Shown here in pieces: positions 57,085 to 64,000 of a stretch of 64,000 nucleotides of DNA. Origin of the DNA: Littorina saxatilis (taxonomy: Eukaryota; Mollusca; Gastropoda; Littorinimorpha; Littorinidae); the NCBI RefSeq assembly GCF_037325665.1, contig NC_090251.1, positions 16,363,972 through 16,427,971 of the forward strand. The letters are read 5' to 3'. The notes beneath the pieces were generated by a model. It was given only the letters and a program-made list of their open reading frames with translations, did no database searches and was not told where the DNA came from. How positions within the stretch are numbered: the first letter of the stretch is position 1; each line of letters begins with the position of its first letter. Position numbers and translations under genes: made by a program.

Positions 57085-57250
57085 TTGTGACCCCGGGTTT
57101 ATGACCGATATTTTCAGCTGAGACCAGTTGCCTGCCCTTGTTTGCAGACACCCCACCTTCTGACCCCCCGGTCAATGGCAGAGACTAAGGCTTTAGATGT
57201 CAGAGAAGGATGGTCCCGAGAAACTGTGCCAAGGTCACACATGTCATGTT
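57085..57250 (+). repeat. Dispersed repeat segment shared with PHRF1 intron 6
   Basis: gttgcctgcccttgtttgca, ccggtcaatggcaga and tgccaaggtcaca correspond to 42534-42665. Partial and diverged. The following 57250-58970 holds no supported gene: it has a CCCCT-rich tract at 57867-57892, a (CA)n run at 58430-58469 and otherwise plain AT-rich sequence. Confidence 0.55.
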
Positions 57251-58428
57251 GTACAGTAGCAGAAACATGCATGTCACTGCAGGGAAAGTTGTGGTTCTCT
57301 GGACAGATCTCAGTTGGTGAGCTGAACTTTTTACTCTGGAAGGAATAGGCCTTTTCTAAATGCTCACTATACGCTTTGGATAACTTTGTATTTTTTTAAA
57401 ATTCAAAAAGGATTATTTGTTTATTTGTTTTATATCTGTTTGTATATACTCGTATGTGTTTCACCTTAGTTTTACACGCATAGAATCCGGGTCGTTTCTG
57501 ATGTATAGAATTATTCTGTAGAGTGGTGAGATGTGCTTTGATGTTATAGGGCCAGATTTGAGTCACAGGGACTTGGCAGCTTTTAAGTTTTCTCTTTCTT
57601 TTTTTTTTCTACATGTAGCGCAGGAGGAAGTATGTTCATGTTGTTCACTAATTTGTGTTGCAATCTCGGTGTGCTGTTTCGAGTTAGCTTTTGTCAGATT
57701 ATTGTACATAATCAGATACAAAATCATCACTCGAGTTTGAAGATTGTGAAAGAATTCATTTAAAGGCATTCAGAAGGATTTAATTATTTTTCTGTTCTTG
57801 GTTATCATATCTGCATTAATGTCTTCATCCATTCTGTACTTGTTTTTGAGATAGTTCTATTCCTGTCCCCTCCCCTCCCCTCCCCTTCCCTTCATGTCTA
57901 GCCAGCCACTCCCCCCATCTCTGGGATTTATACACACACATACAGACACCCCCTCCTCCCCCTCCCTTTCCCACCACCACCGTCAATCACCCTGACCCTC
58001 TCAGCATTTTTCCTGTTGACTAGAACATTGTAACTGATTCATATTGTTCCACTTGGTTAACATTTGAAATGATCCACGGAAAAGTATTCTTGTTAAATGT
58101 TCATCATTTTCCATTGTTGAAACAATCATTCATTATCGGACTGTCTTGTTTTTTCGGTAGAAATTGTTTCATTTGAGTGTTATATTTAGAGTTGATTTTT
58201 TTGCATCTGTGTGCATGGGTTTTCCCTGATGTATTTGTAAGACTCGGAGCAAGTGAGGCCTGTATGATGTAGAGATGTACTTGTGCGTGGAGTTAAAGGA
58301 TTTGTGAAGATTTGAACTTGTGTTGCATCTTTGTGAGTATATTTGCGTGCCAGCGTATGTGTTCAGATGAGACAGAAATCAGTACTTGCGTTACAACAAC
58401 AGCAAAGATAAGCAAAAAGTTTGCCAAG

Positions 58429-58429
<1 letters not shown>

Positions 58430-58469
<40 letters not shown>
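58430..58469 (+). repeat. (CA)n microsatellite
   Basis: About twenty uninterrupted CA dinucleotides. Confidence 0.95.
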
Positions 58470-58470
<1 letters not shown>

Positions 58471-58972
58471 CAAAAACAAAGGCAGCAGTAGCAGCAACAT
58501 CGGCTACTTCTCAGGGACAGATATTTTTTAATCAGCAACAGCAGCAGCATCAGATCAAATACATGTATTACAGGCAACTGAATCAAAAAGCATCACTGGA
58601 ATTTCCTTTTGAGTTTCAATGTTTGTACGTTCTTCAGTTCTTTCTGTCTTTTTTTTTCTTTTTGCAAGTTTGTAGGAAATCATAATTGGCATTCGGTCAC
58701 CTGCCATTGCACGTGTTCTGTGTTTTAGTTTTATAAAGCAGTTCCTTTGTTCTCAACAGTGAAACCACACAGACATATATATATATAAAACATCAGAAAT
58801 AGTGAAAGAAACAATTGAAAGTCAGCAGAGACTTTCTTCCGAGATTTGTTAAAATCTCTTAGCAGAGAAAGAGAGAGAAATAAGTATCCCTTCACAGACA
58901 GCCTATTGGGAGCATCAGACCCTCCTCAAGGGGGACCGAGATTTACAGAGCAAAGTCCCTTTGTGGGGGACG

Positions 58973-61752
58973 TATATATATATATATATATGACTAAGTG
59001 CCAAAAGGTGCGCACGAAAAGCGGACAAAGGGGCTAAAAAATAAAAGTTGACAAACACGACTGATATTGTGATTTTTGTTAAGACAACAGATGCTGGAAC
59101 CCAATTACGAAAAGAAAAGATAAATTTACCCAAATGATTTTACAAATAACGATAATTTTGTTCGTTATATCATTCAAAACGGCACTGAGTCATAGCATTA
59201 AGGTTATCTCGCACGTTTTTAAAGCTAGGGCTTTGAAACTTGGCACACAACCAAAGTATAATGATCTCCAGGTATGGTGCACATCACATTAAACAACATT
59301 GAATTTCAAGGTCACAGCGAGGTTAAATTTCCTTTGCAATCTGGAAAATTGTCGTTGTCACGTCTTACATGTTTTAATACTAGATCAGTTGGACTTTACA
59401 TACTTCACATACTTTCAGCATTTTTATAAAACCTCATTAAAAGTGACCTGCTGGTTAATCTTTGTCAAAGTTCAAGGTCACAGCGGGGTCACATCTGGTC
59501 CAAATGTGGAATATTTTCAATTTATTCAGCGCGTTTATAGCACGAGCTTTGAAAATACACACAGTTCTAGTGTATAATGTTCACACACGATTAAAGTCTG
59601 GTTGAAAAAGTCAAGGTCACAGCAGGGTCGCGTTGAGGTCAAACATATACATTTTTCAATGAGGTTTTCTCATATGTTTTTGAAGCTAGGGCCTTGAAAC
59701 TTGGCACACTACGCAAGTTAAATTAAACCTCATCAAATTCCAAGGTCACAGTAAGGTTAAAGATCCTTTAAGGATATTTTCTAAAAAAGGTGACCGCCTG
59801 GTTAATGTTTGTCAAATTTCAAGGTCACAGCAGTGCCATCTGGCTTAAACTTTGAAAAATTGTCAATTTCTTCAACTAGTTTTATAGTGTTTGAAGTCAT
59901 TCACACATGATGAAAGTCTGGTTGATAAAATCAAACGTCAAGGTCGCAGCGGGGTCGCATTGAAGTCAGACACATACAATTGTCATTTTCACGAACGCCT
60001 TTTAAGCAACACCTTTGAAACTTCACACATTCCAAAGTTTTGATGTTGTTTGGTTATAATCAAAGTGTGGTCAATTTCCATGATTGAGAGCATTCAGAGG
60101 GGTCAAGTTGAGGTCACACAAAAAGTGATAATCTTTATAAGACTCACGTTTGCTGCTATTGCTCACTTGACATTGGTGAAAGTGCTTATTTTATAATTGT
60201 TGATCTTGATGTCTTGACCAATTAATATTACCAGGATCAACCATACCAGATTTCAAAGTCCAGAAGTTGTCAAACCTCAAACCTGTTGGAAGTTTCAAAG
60301 ATTTAAGCATCAACAAATTTCTATTTGATTTGACCTTAAATAACAGATTTGACCTTAAATCTTAAAACAGATCAACCAGACTTTGGTTTTATATAAATTG
60401 AAGTTCAATACAATTTCCTTTTTTTTTTACCCACACGAGACCCTGCTATGACCTTCACATTTCTCAAGGATCAACCTTGAATTCTCCATGTTGAACAATC
60501 ATTAAGCAAAAGCGTTGTTTGAAGTTTGAAGGTTCTAGCTTCAAAAATCTCTGAAAAAATATGTTTCATCCGTTTTCTGAACCACATGTGACCCAGCCGT
60601 GACCTTGAAATCTGACAAGGGTCAACAAGACTTTTACCATGCATGGGGGCGATTAAACCCCAAATGTGTGTGAAGTTTCAAGGTTTCAACTTAAAAAACG
60701 TCTGAGAAAAATATACATTTTCCTTTTTGGACAATGTGTTGCACGCAAGACAACACGACAAACGCTCGTGTTATCATTCTTTTACTTTAAGGTCGACTTG
60801 CGTGCCCGCTCTTTCGCTAATCTCAATTAAAATTCATCTTGGAAGTTCGGTTTTATTACGCTTTTAATTAAGAAGATTAAACTAAGACAACAAATAGTTA
60901 GTTTTACCCATTAAACTCGATAAGGTAGTGACATTTTATGTTGAACGCAAGATGGTGTCGCACGCAAGATCTGAAAGGATGTTGACGACATAATTTCAAC
61001 ACTTGATAGCGCATTCGTGGTTCGTGATTTCTTCACAAATTTTGAACACAGAATGTGTCACGTGGTTCCGTAGATGAAGTAGATCTTTGTACATGTAAAT
61101 TTTGTTTTTAAAAGAAAATAACCGTTAATTACCGAACATTTTGTCGCACGCAAGATATGACGAAATTTTCAAATCGTTTTCAAAAATGCTGTTCAAAAGT
61201 TCTGCAGTCTTTGCTGGATTACTTGAAAGACAGCAGTTTGATACACCGTTATCGCTTGACGTGTCGACATCAATTCCAGAGTTTTTGAAAAAGAAATTTA
61301 GTAAATATCTCCGATTGAAAAATGTATGCCGTGATGACGACACATCTTGCGTGCGACACCTTAAAATTCGGTTATCGAAAAAAAAAATTCTCTCGAGATT
61401 TAGATTTGACGTTTGATCTCGTCTGTGAAGCGATGTTTCAGGCATTCAATCAAACTAAATGCAATTCATTTGTGCTTCTTGTTATTTTTCTGTGGCATAT
61501 TCAAAACACGAGGTATCACGATGTCCGTTTTCAGATGGCCGGTTTTGGCGTTATTTTTGACTTTAAACAAAGATAACTTCAAAACCGTTCAAGTCAGACA
61601 CACGAAATTATGTCCACTATCTCTTCGCACATTCATCCACACACACACCAATTTTCAGCAGACACACGTTTTTAGAAACATTTTTATTGTAAAACAAAGT
61701 CGTCTTCTGTTCTGTGAGCACCTTTTGGCACTTAGTCATATATATATATATA
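58973..61752. mobile_element. 2.8-kb element with TA-flanked inverted ends
   Basis: The left end, a TA run followed by gactaagtgccaaaaggtgc (to 59011), is the inverse of gcaccttttggcacttagtc followed by a TA run (61718-61752). Inside are an array of AAGGTCA repeats (59190-60740) and a segment with recurring GTCGCACGCAAGAT-type motifs (60730-61370, in both orientations). No transposase-like frame is recognised. TA flanks suggest TA-targeting, but the adjoining TA microsatellites prevent a clean duplication call. Confidence 0.6.
59190..60740. repeat. AAGGTCA-bearing repeat array, locus 4
   Basis: Units of ~180 bp with gggctttgaaacttggcaca, a tggttaatctttgtcaa-like segment and tcaaggtcacagcggggtc, first in plus orientation (59190-60130). 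They then occur in apparent inverse (60230-60720: gaccttgaaatctgacaagg, gtgtgtgaagtttcaaggtt). Same family as 8290-9420. Confidence 0.65.
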
Positions 61753-62034
61753 CACTCACACGCACAAAAACATGCGCGCATGCACACAAGGAAAAATCCA
61801 TTCGGATACTTCCTTGGCTCCGTTTAGTCATCTTATTGTGTTATGTTTCACGTTGGTAAATATATTTGTCTCGTTGCGTTTGTTGCTTTAACTCGTGTAC
61901 TAGCCAGTATCTCGGCAAGGATCTTTTGACTGTTGTTGGGTCGAAACACAAAACCATGTCATACACAGGAAAAGCTAAGCTTAAAACTTTGACACGCATG
62001 CACGCACACACCCGTACGCACACGCAGTTTGAGG

Positions 62035-62840
62035 TACCGACTCGCCGCCTCCCATCTCGCCGCCGCTTTGTAGTCGCCGACTTTACGGTCTACTTGCTTT
62101 CAAACTGTCAAGGGTGCCATCTCGCCACCCCAAGCAGTGCCATCTCGCCCCCGTGTATTTCATGCGGTAAATTTGACACTTTCTCGTGCAAACAGATTAT
62201 ACAAAATAACACGTTTACCTGAGTTTGTCCTGAGTTTACCGTCTCCTATGCGAAGAAGTTTCTCGTGCAAAACAGGTTTAAACAATTGACACGTTTACCT
62301 GAGTTTGTCCTGAGTTTACCTAATTTCTGTTCTTTAAAAGTGACTTCACAACCATGGCTCTCCGGGTTGCGACCACTAGTCGGGGAGGAAAATGCATGTA
62401 ACCTTTTGTGGCAAATGCAGTCACAGTATGTCTGTGTATATGTGTGTGGCAACGTCATAAACTGGCAAAGCCATGAACTGTTTTTGTTCTGTAATAAATT
62501 GTGTGCGTGAGTGTGTGTGTGTATGTGTATTTTATTTATTTTATTTATTTACGAGGATTTATATCGCGCACGTATCTCACCACACAAGGCGACTCAAGGC
62601 GCATGTTACCTATTAATGCCGTGTGAGATGGAATTTTTTACACAATATATCACGCATTCACATTGGCCAGTAGATCGATTGCCTTCAGGCGCTGCATCCA
62701 CCTTTCACGGCCTATTATTCCAAGTCACATGGTTATTTTGGTGGACATTTTTATCTACGCCTAAACAATTTTGCCAGGAAAGACCCTTTTGTCAATCGTG
62801 GGATCTTTAACGTGCACACCCCAATGAAGTGTACACGAAG

Positions 62841-62871
<31 letters not shown>

Positions 62872-63005
62872 TAGCACTTGAACCCACCACCTAGGTTAGG
62901 AAAGGGGGGAGAAAATTGCTAACGCCCTGACGTGGCCAGGGTCGAACTCGCAACCTCTCGCTTCCTAGCGCAAGTGCGTTACCACTCGGCCACCCAGACC
63001 ATGTA

Positions 63006-63066
<61 letters not shown>

Positions 63067-63175
63067 TGGCGGCGAGGTGGGAAGCGGCGAATCGCCTCTC
63101 TTGCAAAACTCAAGATGATTGGCAACGAGATGGCAAGCGGCGAGATGGGAAGCGGCGAATGGGGACGTCACCGTT
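62035..63175. repeat. Inverted GGCGAGATGGGA-rich arms enclosing a SINE
   Basis: Left arm 62035-62150 is rich in CCATCTCGCC and TCGCCGCC; right arm 63064-63175 in GGCGAGATGGGAAGCGGCGA, the inverse motif. Between them lie a ~78-bp direct duplication (tttctcgtgcaaa to gtcctgagtttacc, at 62182 and 62260), a SINE (62530-63003) and a GT microsatellite (63008-63062). Possibly the two ends of one element. Confidence 0.45.
62530..63003 (-). repeat. tRNA-derived SINE, full length
   Basis: On the minus strand the head reads gggtggccgagtggtaacgc (box A) and gaggttgcgagttcgaccc (box B). The body matches 1-235 and 13140-13330, and the 3' end is gcgcgatataaatcctcg followed by an AAATA-type tail (62530-62554). 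Flanks atgtgtat / atgtatat are a probable but imperfect duplication. Confidence 0.85.
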
Positions 63176-63770
63176 TGAGGTCGTGTGTACATCGGTTGTA
63201 CCCACACATACCATTCAACTCCGTCAATATAATAAATAAATCAAAAGCTCCTCTAAAATGACAAACAGTACCACTTATCTGCCTTCTGAGATCTAGTCAA
63301 TAGTCATGGCTCATCATCATGGCCAGGACAGTGAAAGGTCTCCAAATAGGAATGTGATTCATGTACACAGTACAGTGCCTTTCATTTTGTTGTTGTAATA
63401 TACTTTTCAAAAGCTCAGAACCTCGAGAGCAGTAAGTATAATCTTATGGAGATTAATTACTTTGAAAATGTATCATTCATCGCTGAATTTAAACAAAATG
63501 ATGTGGATACGATGGTTAAACATCAGTGTCCTTTGCCACACAATATTTAGGACGAACTGACGATCATGCTGACACATGTTTTTAAAACCAAAACTATACG
63601 ACGGTTTTCTTATCGTAACATGATCCATAATATGATTCTTAATAGGAAATTTACTGGTTGATTTATTTACCTGTATAAATCCCCAAGTGTTAAGTAAGAG
63701 TTATTCTTCGTTTTACATTAATGGGGTAAGAAATTCCAGTAAACCCAGCATTCCGTATGATTTGTTACAG
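63176..63770. other. Upstream flank of the last gene
   Basis: AT-rich, no recognised element. It ends in a T-rich acceptor (gatttgttacag) at 63770. Confidence 0.4.
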
Positions 63771-63789
63771 GTTCACAGCCACTGACTCA

Positions 63790-64000
63790 ATGGCCATTTT
63801 CGTGTTCGGGTGTCTGTTGGCTTCGTGCCTGATCACTTCAGGTTTGGGCGACGGTGAATCTCCGCTTAAACCGAATATTTATGAGACAGTTGATGTTACA
63901 GTTTCCTGCGATCTGTCGGCCTTTCTTCGTCAGTTTCCGCACAAAAAAGATGATAACATTCTAATGAGGAGTGTCCAAGTGGTTCGCTATGCGGGGGAGA
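63790..64000 (+). CDS. Secreted or membrane protein with an apparent Ig-like domain, N-terminus only
   Basis: The exon starts at 63771 after ttgttacag, and ATG at 63790 opens a frame that stays open to the window edge (70 codons). Residues 1-~20 (MAIFVFGCLLASCLITSGLG) look like a cleavable signal peptide: hydrophobic core, small residues before the likely cut. Then comes SPLKPNIYETVDVTVSCDLS; the V-V-V-C pattern is what a B-strand cysteine of an immunoglobulin-type domain looks like. Charged residues follow (FPHKKDDNILMRSVQVVRY). Molluscs have many such proteins, including FREP-type lectins, but 70 residues cannot decide the family. Confidence 0.55.
   Translation, partial: MAIFVFGCLLASCLITSGLGDGESPLKPNIYETVDVTVSCDLSAFLRQFPHKKDDNILMRSVQVVRYAGE

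Noticed and set aside
61125-61445. 106-codon minus-strand open frame
   Set aside because: Lies inside the repeat-rich TIR element over GTCGCACGCAAG motifs; no domain.

Overview
The window is eukaryotic and intron-rich, and most likely comes from a gastropod mollusc. That guess rests on exon/intron style, AT-rich introns, and a dense set of short interspersed elements of a kind I associate with gastropod genomes (an AAGTCGCGTAAGG family, SINEs ending in GTTAAACACCAAATAAAG, AAGGTCA-rich elements). No bacterial genes, rRNA genes, CRISPR arrays, free-standing tRNA genes or LTR/viral elements were seen.

Host genes, left to right. (1) A minus-strand gene for a cytosolic non-specific dipeptidase (CNDP2-like, peptidase family M20) has its first two coding exons here (3667-3651 and 643-520) and runs off the left edge. 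(2) Head-to-head with it, a plus-strand transcription unit may start near 4.0 kb. Candidate non-coding exons at about 4.0-4.18 kb and 14.87-15.12 kb could lead to the coding exons of an SR-related, CTD-associated factor (SCAF1/SCAF11-like), 22803-28705, four coding exons and 1603 aa. (3) PHRF1 (RING + PHD + SR-like, 14 coding exons, 38071-54108, 1783 aa) follows in the same direction. (4) A signal peptide plus the start of an apparent Ig-like domain begins at 63790 and runs off the right edge.

Genes 2 and 3 are neighbours and distant relatives. Both are acidic SR-like proteins ending in the same C-terminal module, cut by an intron at the same codon boundary and phase. In vertebrates both families bind the phosphorylated RNA polymerase II tail, so this looks like a tandem pair of transcription/splicing-coupling factors. 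Both have expanded internal coding repeats: ten 25-residue RNWSP units in the SCAF-like protein, and a 14-residue acidic unit plus RG-rich units in PHRF1.

The rest is transposon and repeat sequence: a nested PIF/Harbinger DNA transposon at 31.25-34.52 kb; at least two SINE superfamilies with clear target-site duplications; several TIR/MITE families, some nested; a 755-bp fold-back; a 2.8-kb element with TA-flanked inverted ends; arrays of AAGGTCA-bearing repeats; intronic minisatellites; and six G tracts of about 19 to 23 bases. Exon borders were set by eye from GT/AG sites and reading phase. Element borders are approximate unless a target-site duplication is quoted.
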